This document shows positions 7,260-17,011 of a stretch of DNA of 64,000 bases, piece after piece. The notes under the pieces are model-generated. The model was not told the DNA's origin. It did not search any database and worked only from the letters and a program-made list of their open reading frames with translations. How positions within the stretch are numbered: the first letter of the stretch is position 1; every line of letters begins with the position of its first letter. A program made the position numbers and the translations under genes. Source of the stretch: Roseibium porphyridii (GTDB taxonomy: Bacteria > Pseudomonadota > Alphaproteobacteria > Rhizobiales > Stappiaceae); the NCBI RefSeq assembly GCF_026191725.2, contig NZ_CP120863.1:2522001-2586000 (forward strand), read 5' to 3'.

Positions 7260-7814
7260 CTAGCCGAGTTTTTTCATGAAATGCGCGAAGGACATCATGC
7301 CTTCAGGCCAGGGGCCATGGCCGCTTTCCAGGTTGATATGACCGGCTTCACCGGCATCTTGAAAAGTGGTCCCCCAGGCTTTGGAAAAATGCTGCGCCCG
7401 CTCGTAGTCGCAATATGGGTCATTCCGGCTTGCTACCAGATGCGTCGCAAAGGGCAGGGGATCTGACGGGATCGGTTTGAAGTCGCCGCCATCAAATTCA
7501 TCCACAAGGCCCTTACGGTCCCAATCCGATGGAGCCACAAGATAAGCGCCCTTGATCTTGTCCTTCAGGACATGTGCACCGTGGGCCACAAGGATACAAC
7601 CGAGCGAATGCGCAACGAGCACGACTGGCTTTTTCGCGGCGTCAATTTCACCCACCAACGTATCCAGCCACTCTTTTTTGCTCGGTGTGTGCAACTCGGC
7701 CTGCTTGACTAAACGTGCGGTCGGCATCTTGTCCCGCCAACGCAACAGCCAGTGTCCGGGGAGCGTTTTGCCATAACCTGGAATGAGCAGAATATCGGTT
7801 TCTGAAATTTTCAT
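7260..7814 (-). CDS. RBBP9/YdeN-type alpha/beta hydrolase
   Basis: 184 residues from ATG 7814 (MKISETDILLIPGYG), the family's conserved start. The serine-hydrolase nucleophile lies in VVLVAHSLGCIL. The acid residue is in ASRNDPYCDYERA and the catalytic His in DAGEAGHINLESGHGPWPEG, all typical of the RBBP9/YdeN family. Substrates are undefined for most members. It lies 26 bp downstream of the metallophosphoesterase gene on the same strand and is probably cotranscribed with it. The extended frame to 7886 overlaps that upstream gene and is unlikely to be used. Confidence 0.9.
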   Translation of the reverse strand: MKISETDILLIPGYGKTLPGHWLLRWRDKMPTARLVKQAELHTPSKKEWLDTLVGEIDAAKKPVVLVAHSLGCILVAHGAHVLKDKIKGAYLVAPSDWDRKGLVDEFDGGDFKPIPSDPLPFATHLVASRNDPYCDYERAQHFSKAWGTTFQDAGEAGHINLESGHGPWPEGMMSFAHFMKKLG

Positions 7815-7840
7815 GGATCGTCCTGATCGCCAAATTGCTG

Positions 7841-8590
7841 CTACGAAAGTGGGCCGAAATAACCTTGCTGAAAGGCCTGTGCCCACCCGGATCTGCCGTT
7901 TTTTTCAGCTTCCCGCGCAGCAGTGTCACTGTCATAGGCTAGGTATTTCTGTTGGAATGTCCAACCCTTGGCGTTTCTGGTCATCAACGCATATTGCGCG
8001 CGCCTGTCGCCAACTTCTCCTGCGAGGTAGCGCGGGTGCTGACTGTCGAAAGACGGGAACCCGACGGTGCCGGGATTAAGCAGTGTCTGTCCTGACGACT
8101 GCAGGGAGATGATGCGCGGAATGTGACTGTGGCCGGTACAGACGACCTGCGCCTGCTCACCATTCAGTTCCGCCAGCAAGGTTTTTTCATCCGGTTGATG
8201 ACCTTTCGGTCCTTCGTTCTTTTCCGTGAGATAGCGATCGTCATCTTCCGGCGTTCCGTGGACCAAAAGAACCTCGTCGGTCATTCTGATCGTCGAGGAC
8301 GTTGTTCGGAGCCAATCAAGGCTTGGGGTGGTGAGCCGTTCAGCGGCAAATCGGTCAGTCGGCCCCATTTTTTCAACCGGGTCATCCAGAATGAAACGAT
8401 CATGGTTGCCGCGAACGGTCGGCCACGCGGTTTCGCGAAGAATGACGGCCGTCTCTTCGGGCCACAGGGGGCCGGCAAGGCAGTCGCCAAGATTGACGAC
8501 GCAATCGGGCGTTTCCTTTTTGATGTCTGCGAGGACGGCTTCCAGTGCCAGGACATTGCCATGAATGTCTGAGACTACGGCGATTTTCAT
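7841..8590 (-). CDS. YfcE/MJ0936-type metallophosphoesterase
   Basis: 249 residues from ATG 8590. The dinuclear metal motifs are in order: VVSDIHGN (DxH), NLGDCLAG (GD), VRGNHDR (GNHD), LLVHGTPED and CTGHSHIPR (GHxH), followed by LLNPGTVGFPS. Such enzymes hydrolyse phosphodiesters or phosphomonoesters; the natural substrate is unknown. The C-terminal extension (about residues 205-249) ends in SGWAQAFQQGYFG, which is also seen in the paralogue at 47080-47823. It probably forms an operon with the downstream RBBP9-type hydrolase. Confidence 0.92.
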   Translation of the reverse strand: MKIAVVSDIHGNVLALEAVLADIKKETPDCVVNLGDCLAGPLWPEETAVILRETAWPTVRGNHDRFILDDPVEKMGPTDRFAAERLTTPSLDWLRTTSSTIRMTDEVLLVHGTPEDDDRYLTEKNEGPKGHQPDEKTLLAELNGEQAQVVCTGHSHIPRIISLQSSGQTLLNPGTVGFPSFDSQHPRYLAGEVGDRRAQYALMTRNAKGWTFQQKYLAYDSDTAAREAEKNGRSGWAQAFQQGYFGPLS

Positions 8591-8777
8591 CTCGTCGCTC
8601 CGTGGGTCTTGTGAACCACCGTAAATGACGGCCCGGTCACAGCGCCCGGCGCTGCCCGGGCTGCGCAAAGGCCGATCCGATTTTGAGTGGTGTTAAAATG
8701 ACCCTGGTCTTGAAAAGCGCAAGCCATGACCTTCTTTGTGGACATGGCCCGCTGAGGTTCCAACACCCCTGTCTGGT

Positions 8778-10106
8778 TTACGCTTCGCCAAACACCCGTT
8801 CGAAAATGACGTCGACATTCTTGGTGTGGTAGCCAAGGTCGAAGCGGTCGCGGATTTGCTCTTCTGACAAATAGCCGCGCACGTCTTCATCGCTCAGGAG
8901 TTCGCTCAGGAAATCGACAGACGCGGCCCCGGCGACCTGGTAGCTGTCCCAGACTTTCATCGCGTTGCGCTGAACAAGGCGGTATGCGTCCTCACGGGAA
9001 GAACCGGCTTGGGTCAGTGCGAGCAGAATACGCTGGGAGTGAACAAGCCCGCCCAGACGGTCCATGTTCCCAATCATGCGCTCCGGGTAAACCATCAGCT
9101 TGTCGATAACTCCGGTGAGGCGGGCCAATGCGAAATCTAGTGTAATCGTCGCGTCTGGACCGATCATGCGTTCAACAGAGGAATGCGAGATGTCGCGCTC
9201 GTGCCAAAGGGCAACGTTTTCCATGGCTGGAATGGAATAGCCACGTACAAGTCTGGCCAAGCCGGTCAGATTCTCGGTCAGAACCGGGTTGCGTTTGTGC
9301 GGCATTGCCGATGAGCCCTTCTGGCCTTTGGAGAAGAACTCCTCAGCTTCCAGCACTTCGGTTCTCTGCAGGTGACGGATTTCGGTCGCAACACGTTCAA
9401 TCGAGGACGCGATAACGCCGAGCGTCGCGAAATACATGGCATGCCGGTCACGCGGGATAACCTGCGTCGAAACAGGTTCAGCCTTCAAGCCCATCGCCTC
9501 TGCAACGTGCTCTTCGACGCTTGGATCGATATTTGCGAATGTTCCGACAGCGCCTGAGATGGCGCATGTGGCGATTTCCTCGCGAGCTGCTTCAAGACGT
9601 GTCTTGCAGCGGTCGAATTCGGCATAGGCTTCCGCCATCTTCAGGCCGAAGGTGACCGGCTCGGCGTGGATGCCGTGAGAGCGGCCAATACAGACGGTTT
9701 CCTTGTGTTCCATGGCACGGCGCTTGAGCGCTTCAAGCAGTGCGTCCATGTCGTCCAGCAAGATGTCTGTGGCCTTGACCAGCTGAACATTGAAGCAGGT
9801 GTCCAGAACGTCGGACGAAGTCATTCCCTGGTGCACAAAGCGTGCATCCGGGCCGACGATTTCGGCCAGGTGGGTCAAAAAGGCGATAACGTCGTGTTTC
9901 GTTTCGCGCTCGATCTCATCAATCCGATCAATGTCGAACGTGGCGTTGCCGCCCTTTTCCCAAATGGTCTTGGCAGCTTCCTTGGGGATCACGCCCAGGT
10001 CAGCCAAGGCATCGCACGCATGGGCTTCGATCTCGAACCAGATCCGGAATTTCGATTCCGGCGACCAGATGGACACCATGTCGGGGCGGGAGTAGCGCGG
10101 GATCAT
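8778..10106 (-). CDS. purB: Adenylosuccinate lyase
   Basis: 442 residues, normal for PurB. It cleaves SAICAR to AICAR plus fumarate and adenylosuccinate to AMP plus fumarate. The fumarase/aspartase-superfamily signature GSSAMPHKRNPV is present at about residue 265. The other active-site segments are GMTSSDVLDT and GRSHGIHAEPVTFG. The start MIPRYSRPDMVSIW is family-typical. It is separated from purC by unrelated hydrolase and aldolase genes, so the purine genes here are grouped but not one operon. Confidence 0.97.
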   Translation of the reverse strand: MIPRYSRPDMVSIWSPESKFRIWFEIEAHACDALADLGVIPKEAAKTIWEKGGNATFDIDRIDEIERETKHDVIAFLTHLAEIVGPDARFVHQGMTSSDVLDTCFNVQLVKATDILLDDMDALLEALKRRAMEHKETVCIGRSHGIHAEPVTFGLKMAEAYAEFDRCKTRLEAAREEIATCAISGAVGTFANIDPSVEEHVAEAMGLKAEPVSTQVIPRDRHAMYFATLGVIASSIERVATEIRHLQRTEVLEAEEFFSKGQKGSSAMPHKRNPVLTENLTGLARLVRGYSIPAMENVALWHERDISHSSVERMIGPDATITLDFALARLTGVIDKLMVYPERMIGNMDRLGGLVHSQRILLALTQAGSSREDAYRLVQRNAMKVWDSYQVAGAASVDFLSELLSDEDVRGYLSEEQIRDRFDLGYHTKNVDVIFERVFGEA

Positions 10107-10259
10107 CGCTGGCAGGACCTCATTTTCAAGAAATATGGCGCCGGAATAGCAGAGGGGGGCGGCCCCTTCAATGGAGACAACCGGATTTTGCTTGCAGGCC
10201 GGGGAACAATATGGATTTTACCGTTCTGAAAGGCTGCAATCGGGACTAAGGAGAACGAG

Positions 10260-10742
10260 ATGGCGATCTGGCGACCGGCTAACGCCATATCCGTGAAGGC
10301 GCTCGCACTTATCTGGCAGGATGACGCATTGCTGATGTTCGATGTCCATGACGATGCCGGGCGCGTCAAGGGGATGCGCCCACTCGGCGGGACAGTCGAA
10401 TTCGGCGAACCTTGGCGTGATGCGCTCCAGCGAGAGTTCCTGGAAGAGCTTGGCGCCAGGATCGACCTTCTCGACAGCTATTTTGTGATGGAAAATATCT
10501 ACGAGCATCACGGTGTGCTCGGCCACGAGATTGCTTTTCTGTGCCACGCCCACTTCGTGGACAACAGCTACTACAGGAAAGATACAATTGCGTTTGAAGA
10601 GAGCGATGAGACCGTCGCGACCGCCAAATGGATCACTCTGGACGAACTGGATGCCAAACAGTTGGAGCTTTATCCCACCGGATTGAGGGAAAGGCTGGTG
10701 AAGCCGGAGGACGCACGCAAGTCAGGCCGCCTATTCAGCTGA
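10260..10742 (+). CDS. NUDIX hydrolase
   Basis: 160 residues from ATG 10260 behind AAGGAG. A complete Nudix box runs from about residue 43: GGTVEFGEPWRDALQREF then LEELGA, with the REFLEE core that binds the catalytic Mg2+. Nudix enzymes hydrolyse nucleoside diphosphates linked to another group, but the substrate cannot be predicted. The C-terminal segment (EESDETVATAKWITLDEL) is typical of ADP-ribose/NTP-type family members. It is divergent from purB and convergent with the APC transporter gene (7 bp gap). Confidence 0.92.
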   Translation: MAIWRPANAISVKALALIWQDDALLMFDVHDDAGRVKGMRPLGGTVEFGEPWRDALQREFLEELGARIDLLDSYFVMENIYEHHGVLGHEIAFLCHAHFVDNSYYRKDTIAFEESDETVATAKWITLDELDAKQLELYPTGLRERLVKPEDARKSGRLFS

Positions 10743-10748
10743 TTTGGA

Positions 10749-12368
10749 TCAGAACCTGAACTCCGAGCGCTCGGCAGGCCCGTCTTCGGGGTCGTCATAT
10801 TCGGAGAACTCGTCCAACTCTTCCTCTGCGATGTAATAGTCGAACTTTTCCTTGTTGAGCCGCGACCGAAAAGCATAAACGAAGACCGCCCCGGAAAGCA
10901 GGCTCACGGCAACAATGTCTGGCCCGACCGGTATAACGCCGGTGCCACCCCCGAAAGAGCCGAGATACGACAGAGTGAACAGCCCGATGATGAAGGGCGC
11001 CAGCCACCGTGCTTCACGCCAGTCCAGAGTTTCAAATCCAAGTTTGCTGCCTCGATACACCAAAAGGATAAGCCCCAAGAGAAGGCAAATGCTGAGATGC
11101 AGCATCGTGTCCCAGCCACTCCAATAGATGATCAGGCTGGCGATGATGAAAGCCATACAGCTTGTGATCGGTGCAGCGGGCAGAACAAAGGCTCTGGGTG
11201 CTTCGGGAAGCAAGCGGCGAAATGCCAGCACAGCCACCGGTCCGACCACGAAGGAAAAGACGATTGATGACGTATTGAGCGCCAAGATTTCCTTGAACGG
11301 CAAAGCGACAAAAAACAGGGACGCCACGGCAAAGTTCACCAGCAGGGAAAAGAGAGGCACTCCGCGGTTCGACAGTGTTTCCATGAATTTTGGGAACAGT
11401 CCGTTCTGAGCCATGGCTAGGCCCAGCCTTGCATTGGATCCGACTGAGACAAGGGCGGAGGCAAAGCTTGATATGCGGGCGCTTGTATCCAGGATGCTGA
11501 CAACCCAAAGAGCACCGATCGCCGTGGCCAAGGCCGCCAGCGGACCCAATTCGCCCGAGAAATGAAGTTCCGGCCAGCCCTTTTGCAATTGTGAATGGTC
11601 CAGTGCCCCAAGAAAGGCCAGCTGCAGTCCTCCATAGATGATCAAACAAATCATCAGACTGAGAACAAGTGCCAGTGGAATGTTCACTTTGGGGTTTTTG
11701 GCCTCGCCCGCCAAATCAATGACATGGCGAAAACCGATCAGCGCAAAAATGACGCCCCCTGTGGAGATGGCGGATAAGATGCCTTTGAGGCCCTCTGGTG
11801 CAAAACCTCCATATTCGCTGAAATTGGAAATGCGGAACTCGGAGGTGAGAATGACCGCAGCAAGAGACAGCGGGACGATGATCTTGACCCAGGTCAGTGC
11901 CGTGTTGACCCTGGCAAAAAATCTGACGCCGAATGCATTCACGACTGTGAAGATCAGCAGAAGCAGACAGGCGACGGCAAGACCGACCGCCGACAGGTTG
12001 CTGTCGGGCGCATAGAGCCAGGGAGCCATGCCCTTGGAATATCTCAGAACGGCTTCCACTTCGATGGCCGCTGCGGTGTTGTATCCAACCCATGCCGTCC
12101 ACCCCATGGTCATGGAAACGACAGAACCATGCGAAAAGTGCGGCACCCGGCCAATTCCGCCGGCGACCGGCAGAATTGTCGCGATTTCGGCAAATGTTGC
12201 AGCCAGCAACAGCATGGAAATTCCGCCGATCAACCAGGCGATCAGGGCGGATGGCCCTGCAGCCTGTGCAGCCAGCAGCGGCGCGAAGAGCCAGCCGGAC
12301 CCCAAAATTCCGCTGATCGCGACAAAGGTAAGACCGAGCAGGCCAATGCTGCGTTGCATATGCGCCAA
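10749..12368 (-). CDS. APC-family amino acid permease
   Basis: 539 residues with about 12-14 hydrophobic segments. The N-terminus QRSIGLLGLTFVAISGILGSGWLFAP contains the APC family GS/GSG motif in TM1. Long hydrophobic segments repeat through to about residue 500. The protein ends in an acidic cytoplasmic tail (EEELDEFSEYDDPEDGP). APC proteins move amino acids or amines by proton symport or exchange. The start is uncertain: TTG 12368 has GGGGGA at good spacing, while ATG 12359 lies three codons downstream. The substrate is unknown. Confidence 0.9.
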   Translation of the reverse strand: MAHMQRSIGLLGLTFVAISGILGSGWLFAPLLAAQAAGPSALIAWLIGGISMLLLAATFAEIATILPVAGGIGRVPHFSHGSVVSMTMGWTAWVGYNTAAAIEVEAVLRYSKGMAPWLYAPDSNLSAVGLAVACLLLLIFTVVNAFGVRFFARVNTALTWVKIIVPLSLAAVILTSEFRISNFSEYGGFAPEGLKGILSAISTGGVIFALIGFRHVIDLAGEAKNPKVNIPLALVLSLMICLIIYGGLQLAFLGALDHSQLQKGWPELHFSGELGPLAALATAIGALWVVSILDTSARISSFASALVSVGSNARLGLAMAQNGLFPKFMETLSNRGVPLFSLLVNFAVASLFFVALPFKEILALNTSSIVFSFVVGPVAVLAFRRLLPEAPRAFVLPAAPITSCMAFIIASLIIYWSGWDTMLHLSICLLLGLILLVYRGSKLGFETLDWREARWLAPFIIGLFTLSYLGSFGGGTGVIPVGPDIVAVSLLSGAVFVYAFRSRLNKEKFDYYIAEEELDEFSEYDDPEDGPAERSEFRF

Positions 12369-12531
12369 GACGATTCCCCCAATCTTAGGCCTTGAAGGAC
12401 CTTAGCCGAGGAGTTGCCGTAACGGATAGACGGTTGACGCAAGTTATAGGGAACTATTTTGGCGAGCAGGGATGCCGCTCTACCAGCAACTTTTTCTCAG
12501 CCAGAACTGGTTCCAAAAAGCTCAATACGGC

Positions 12532-13203
12532 TCAGGCGTTTTTCGCTGCCGTTCTGATCGCAGAAATATTCTGCGAATAGCTCTCAATGGAACCGCCTTT
12601 GAACACTGCGGAACCGGCTACAAGAACATTTGCGCCAGCAGCAGCAACCAGCGGTGCTGTTTCCGGCGTGACGCCTCCATCGATTTCAAGATCGATTGGC
12701 CGGTCTCCGATCATTTCCTTGATACGTTGGGTTTTTTCGACCTGTGATCCGATGAATTTCTGCCCGCCGAAACCCGGGTTGACCGTCATGACCAAAATCA
12801 GATCCAGCCGGTCAAGCACATATTCCAGAACGCTCTCCGGTGTTGCCGGGTTCAAAGACACGCCAGCTTTCTTGCCAAGACCACGGATGGCCTGAAGGGA
12901 CCGGTCCAGGTGCTTGGTTGCTTCCGCATGTACAGTGATAATATCGGAGCCTGCCTTGGCGAAGGCTTCCAGATAAGGATCACACGGTTCAATCATCAAG
13001 TGGGTGTCGAAGACCTTGTCTGTGTGAGGCCGCAATTTGGCGATGACATCCGGACCAAAGGTGATGTTGGGAACGAAATGGCCGTCCATGACGTCAAGGT
13101 GGATCCAGTCGGCTCCGGCCTCGACCACGTCGCGGACCTCCTGGCCAAGCTTGGAAAAGTCGGAAGCAAGGATTGAAGGGGCGATTTTGATGTCGCGCGG
13201 CAT
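12532..13203 (-). CDS. rpe: Ribulose-phosphate 3-epimerase
   Basis: 223 residues, full length. It interconverts ribulose 5-phosphate and xylulose 5-phosphate in the pentose phosphate pathway. Signature segments are [33 protein letters not shown] (metal His and Asp), [25 protein letters not shown] and [30 protein letters not shown]. It is a TIM-barrel metalloenzyme in the cytoplasm. The neighbouring upstream gene on the same strand is DUF2259, an arrangement common in Hyphomicrobiales. Confidence 0.97.
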   Translation of the reverse strand: MPRDIKIAPSILASDFSKLGQEVRDVVEAGADWIHLDVMDGHFVPNITFGPDVIAKLRPHTDKVFDTHLMIEPCDPYLEAFAKAGSDIITVHAEATKHLDRSLQAIRGLGKKAGVSLNPATPESVLEYVLDRLDLILVMTVNPGFGGQKFIGSQVEKTQRIKEMIGDRPIDLEIDGGVTPETAPLVAAAGANVLVAGSAVFKGGSIESYSQNISAIRTAAKNA

Positions 13204-13321
13204 GGTGGTCTCCCAATCGGGTCAAGCGGGGTCACTTGGCCGGAAATAGTCTTTGATGCCGCGCTAGCACTTCTGTTGCGCTTGAGCAAGACAGGTGCCG
13301 TTGCTCAATCGGTTTAGACGC

Positions 13322-14092
13322 TCAAAGACGTCCGGTAATCGCCAGGTATCTTCTGTCCGGACCCTCAAACCCGAGGCTGTCCATCTGAATAAGGATCGCG
13401 AAGACCGGCGGTGCCTCATCCGGAAAATGCGTGACAATCCGTTCGATGCGGTAGCCGAGTGGGCATTTGCGGCTCTTTGGAACACTCGCGTCATTGTTCA
13501 AGGTACGGGCAACGCCGTTATGGAGCATCTCCAGGCGGAACCCCTTGGTTTCAGCACCATAGGAAGCGCATTCGCCGGAGGGCAGCGGATATTCTGTAAG
13601 GGTCAGGCGAATGGCGTTTTCGTTGGAAGCAAGAAACTCACGCGGTGCGACGAGCATGTTGTGTGGGTCGGAATTCAGTTCCGTGCGGGGATTGAAGCCA
13701 ACGGTTCTGCCCTTGCCCGCAATGCCTTGCGTTTTCAGAAGTTGCTGTGCGGCTGCCCGGTTTTTTGCGCGCGTCTCGTTGAGAGCGGCATCCGCAGCGT
13801 TGCCAAGATCAATGTCGAAATCGTCCCGTAACCGAAAAGGCGAGGGTTTCACCCAGCTGTCGCCGATGACATCGACCACGAATATCTCCGAATAAGGAAA
13901 GCCTGAACCGTCCTGAAAACCGTATTGTTCAAAGGCAAAAAAGTCGCCGTTCTTGGAAAAGCCAAGGAGTTGAAAATCCGCGGTATCGCCTGCCGATGCG
14001 GCCGGTGTGACGAAAAGCCCTGCGAGAAGTGCCACCAGAAAATGGCGAGCCTTGCCCCGGGGCGAAATTCTGAACCAGTTGCGGTTGGACAC
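13322..14092 (-). CDS. DUF2259 family secreted protein
   Basis: 256 residues from GTG 14092, which has AAGGAG six bases upstream; the GTG at 14116 lacks one. A Sec signal peptide is evident (RHFLVALLAGLFVTPAASA, cleavage after ASA). The mature protein starts GDTADFQLLGFSKNGDFFAFEQYGFQDGSGFPYSEIFVVDV, the DUF2259 hallmark. It includes four cysteines that could form disulfides in the periplasm. Function is unknown. The association with rpe and purine genes is conserved in Hyphomicrobiales but not explained. Confidence 0.88.
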   Translation of the reverse strand: MSNRNWFRISPRGKARHFLVALLAGLFVTPAASAGDTADFQLLGFSKNGDFFAFEQYGFQDGSGFPYSEIFVVDVIGDSWVKPSPFRLRDDFDIDLGNAADAALNETRAKNRAAAQQLLKTQGIAGKGRTVGFNPRTELNSDPHNMLVAPREFLASNENAIRLTLTEYPLPSGECASYGAETKGFRLEMLHNGVARTLNNDASVPKSRKCPLGYRIERIVTHFPDEAPPVFAILIQMDSLGFEGPDRRYLAITGRL

Positions 14093-14153
14093 GACATTCT
14101 CCTTACGTCTCAACACTGTGTGTGTTCGGAAATAAGGATAACAGACGCAGCTG

Positions 14154-15128
14154 TCAGGTCTGCTGCGTCACAGTTTTGGCGTTCTGCCGGCAAAACACGC
14201 GGACAAACGGTTTCATCATCAAAGGCAGCATGTAGATCGGGAATTGGCCGACCGCGAACCAGAGAAATGTAAACTCCGGCAGGGCACCGCCGAAGGCAGC
14301 CACCATCAGACCCATGTTTCGCGTGCCACAGGTATGGGCAATGGCGTAGGCGTCTTCCCGGCTTGCAGGAGAAAACAACAGCAGCGTAAGTGCGATTTGA
14401 ACAATGGCCAGACAGAAGGTGAGGGCAGTGATACCTAAGGTGAACAAGGGCCTTTCAATGAAACTCTGAGCGACACCGTCCATTGCTGCGATCGCGAAAA
14501 AGAGCATCAGCAGCACATTCAAGCCGCTGATATGATTGGCGGATCTCGCGAGGCGCTCCTTGCCGGCAATTTTTCGAAACAACAGCGAAAGCGCAAAAGC
14601 GCCCACAAGCAGCAATGAGAGCTGCGTTGCCAACCCCCCGACGCTCAAGGGCAGGGATGGCCCGAGCATGAGTTCGCCAATAAAGGGGGCGGTAAGCGGC
14701 GTGACAATCAATGCGGCGACCGATAATGCGAGACTGAGCGTTCCGTCGAGACCGAGAAGATAAATGAAGGCCGGTGCAGCCATAACCGGCGGAGCGGCAG
14801 TGGCGATGTAGAGAGCAAGAGCAACGTCGGAGCCGTGTTCCTTGAGGCCTGAAAACTCGATAAAGGCATAGGTCAAAAGCGGTGCGCCAAGCATCATCCA
14901 AAACAGTGCAAGCAGCAAAAGGGCCGGTTTGCGAAGTCGTTGGCGAATGGCCTGTTGATCAACTCGCAAAAAGGCGAGCGTCAACAGACTGAAGACCGCA
15001 AATCCGAGATAGGGACGCAAGGTGGCGGAAAGCGCTGGCAGGGCCATGCCAATGAAAATGGTTACAGTGAGAGCTGCCGATCCATGGCGGCCAATCCATG
15101 CCAAAGCTGCCCCCAGCGGTCGAATCAT
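14154..15128 (-). CDS. Bile acid:sodium symporter-family (BASS) transporter
   Basis: 324 residues with about ten transmembrane segments. The motif CGTRNMGLMVAAFGG at about residue 270 matches the conserved crossover region of BASS/SBF transporters. ATG 15128 follows GGAGACAACC at suitable spacing. BASS proteins carry organic anions such as pyruvate, pantoate or bile acids with Na+, but nothing here fixes the substrate. It is divergent from the D-amino-acid-dehydrogenase-like gene, which might share a substrate or regulator. Confidence 0.78.
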   Translation of the reverse strand: MIRPLGAALAWIGRHGSAALTVTIFIGMALPALSATLRPYLGFAVFSLLTLAFLRVDQQAIRQRLRKPALLLLALFWMMLGAPLLTYAFIEFSGLKEHGSDVALALYIATAAPPVMAAPAFIYLLGLDGTLSLALSVAALIVTPLTAPFIGELMLGPSLPLSVGGLATQLSLLLVGAFALSLLFRKIAGKERLARSANHISGLNVLLMLFFAIAAMDGVAQSFIERPLFTLGITALTFCLAIVQIALTLLLFSPASREDAYAIAHTCGTRNMGLMVAAFGGALPEFTFLWFAVGQFPIYMLPLMMKPFVRVFCRQNAKTVTQQT

Positions 15129-15236
15129 TTTAGGTTGTCTCCTGAAACGTGTGTGGGCAGGCAGTCTTTGCCTCTTAAAGGATCCGGCGTTTCAACACCA
15201 GCCACAAGGTTGTGCGCGGGTGTGGCCGGGACAAAA

Positions 15237-16505
15237 ATGACAAAGCAGGCAGGACAACTCCAGACCTTTGATGTCGTTGTACTTGGCGCCGGGATCGTCG
15301 GTGTCTCGACAGCACTGCATTTGAGACGACTTGGTCTCGACGTTGCCTTGATCGATCGGCGGCATCCGGGTGAAGAAGCGTCCTTCGGCAATGCCGGCAT
15401 CGTGCAATGCAATGGGTTCGTGCCTCACGCCATACCGAACAGGGCACTGCAGCTGCTGTCGATCCTTTTCGGACAATCGACAGCTATATCCTATGACCCG
15501 GCCACCTTGATCCGACTGGCGCCCTGGCTGCACCGCTATCGGCTGGCCAGCAGTGGACGGGGCATGGAAATCTATTCGCGGGTCATGGCGCCGCTGAGAG
15601 CGCTCGCGGTTCAGGAACATCTTGATATCGCGGCGACGACCAATGCCGACCGGTTTTACCGGCATAGCGGTTGGCTGCATCTGTTCAGAAGCGATGCTTC
15701 GTTCCAGAAAAGCGAAAACGAACGCCACTATGCGCGTGTCTTCGGCGTCGCCTTTGATGAACTTGCATCCGGGGACATGGCAGCTCTTGAGCCGGGTCTA
15801 AAGGCACATGGCCTTAGAGGTCTGCATTGGACGGACAGTTGTTCCGTGTCCAGTCCGGGCGCTGTTCTCGATGCTTTCTGGCGTGGCTTCGTGCATGAAG
15901 GCGGAAGGTATTTTAGAGGAGACGCGAGAGCTCTCAAGCGCCAAAGCGGTGCCTGGAATCTGGAGGTTGAACGGGGAATGATATCGACGGCAAACGTCGT
16001 TGTTGCCCTTGGTGCTTGGTCCCAGGATGTCCTCAGCCAGCTTGGTGAAGACTATCCACTGGTGGCAAAACGCGGCTATCACATGCACTACCGGCCTGCG
16101 CATGGAGCAGGCCTATCCAGACCGGTGGTGGACGTTGAAAACGGATTTGCCCTGACACCGACGGACAATGGCATTCGTTTGACAACAGGGGTTGAGCTGG
16201 CGCCGCGGGATGCACCGGCCAACCCGGCTATCATAAAACGCGCCAGACGGCGCGCCGAAGAACTTGTTCCGCTGGGCAAGGAGCTTCTGGAAAAGCCCTG
16301 GCTTGGAAGCAGGCCGTGCTTGCCTGACTCCCTGCCGATTGTCGGCGCGTCTCCACACACACCGGGTCTGTGGCTCAATTTCGGCCACGCACATGACGGC
16401 TTTACCCTTGGTCCCGTTACCGGGCGGCTTCTGGCCTACATGATCGTGGGCAAGACACCTTTTCTGGATCCATCTGGACTTTCCGCAAGCAGATTTGCCG
16501 AATAA
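15237..16505 (+). CDS. FAD-dependent oxidoreductase, D-amino acid dehydrogenase (DadA)-like
   Basis: 422 residues from ATG 15237. The FAD-binding Rossmann motif is FDVVVLGAGIVGVSTALHLRR, followed by VALIDRRHPGEEASFGNAG, the DadA-type segment. The C-terminus has RPCLPDSLPIVGAS and WLNFGHAHDGFTLGPVTGRLLAYMI, typical for the family. DadA-type enzymes oxidise D-amino acids to 2-oxo acids and pass electrons to the respiratory chain. The frame is open back to 14940, but that extension overlaps the divergent transporter gene and is not conserved. Substrate specificity is not predictable. Confidence 0.88.
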   Translation: MTKQAGQLQTFDVVVLGAGIVGVSTALHLRRLGLDVALIDRRHPGEEASFGNAGIVQCNGFVPHAIPNRALQLLSILFGQSTAISYDPATLIRLAPWLHRYRLASSGRGMEIYSRVMAPLRALAVQEHLDIAATTNADRFYRHSGWLHLFRSDASFQKSENERHYARVFGVAFDELASGDMAALEPGLKAHGLRGLHWTDSCSVSSPGAVLDAFWRGFVHEGGRYFRGDARALKRQSGAWNLEVERGMISTANVVVALGAWSQDVLSQLGEDYPLVAKRGYHMHYRPAHGAGLSRPVVDVENGFALTPTDNGIRLTTGVELAPRDAPANPAIIKRARRRAEELVPLGKELLEKPWLGSRPCLPDSLPIVGASPHTPGLWLNFGHAHDGFTLGPVTGRLLAYMIVGKTPFLDPSGLSASRFAE

Positions 16506-16708
16506 GCCCAATTTCTTGCCATTAAACCAATCCTAATCCTGCGCAGCAAAGCCATAAACCTTGGTTGATAGGCCGGTTTATAAGCCTTTGAGCAATGGTG
16601 TTGAGACGCTTCCGAGGCCAGATCAGGGCCAGCCGACGGGCACAGCGTCGGTTGCTTTACCCCGATCCAATCAGACCCTTTCTTTCTTCAATCAAAGGAA
16701 CTTGCATC

Positions 16709-17011
16709 ATGTCCCGGTATTCAAAATCCGTCCTATTCGCTGTCATCGTCACCGCCAGCTTTGCACTGCCTGCAGGCGGCGCTTTTGCCGCCGTCACCGT
16801 TGGAGACAAGGTCGGAACGACAGAAGAGGACATACGCGCGGCCCTAACGGACGAGGGATACGTCGTTGAAGAAATAGAGATCGAAAACGGTGAAGTTGAA
16901 GCCGAGGTCTCAAGAGACGGCCAGGAGATCGAAGTTGTTGTTGACGGTGAGTCGGGCCTCATTCTGGAAATGGAACTGGACGAGGCTGACAAAGACGAAG
17001 ACGAGGACTGA
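16709..17011 (+). CDS. PepSY-type small secreted protein (copy 1)
   Basis: 100 residues from ATG 16709 behind AAAGGA. A Sec signal peptide covers about residues 1-27 (VLFAVIVTASFALPAGGAFA). The mature domain (VGDKVGTTEEDIRAALTDEGY, EIEIENGEVEAEV, EIEVVVDGESGLILEME) has the PepSY/PepSY_2 alternation and ends in an acidic tail (DEADKDEDED). PepSY domains are proposed to bind peptides or inhibit peptidases in the periplasm. It is a clear paralogue of the protein at 17842-18120. The two flank a membrane-anchored LuxR-type regulator. Confidence 0.85.
   Translation: MSRYSKSVLFAVIVTASFALPAGGAFAAVTVGDKVGTTEEDIRAALTDEGYVVEEIEIENGEVEAEVSRDGQEIEVVVDGESGLILEMELDEADKDEDED

Noticed and set aside
16554..16581. 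ATAAACC/GGTTTAT inverted repeat after the flavoprotein gene
   Set aside because: The arms are only seven AT-rich bases with a 14-nt spacer and no T-run, so it may be chance.
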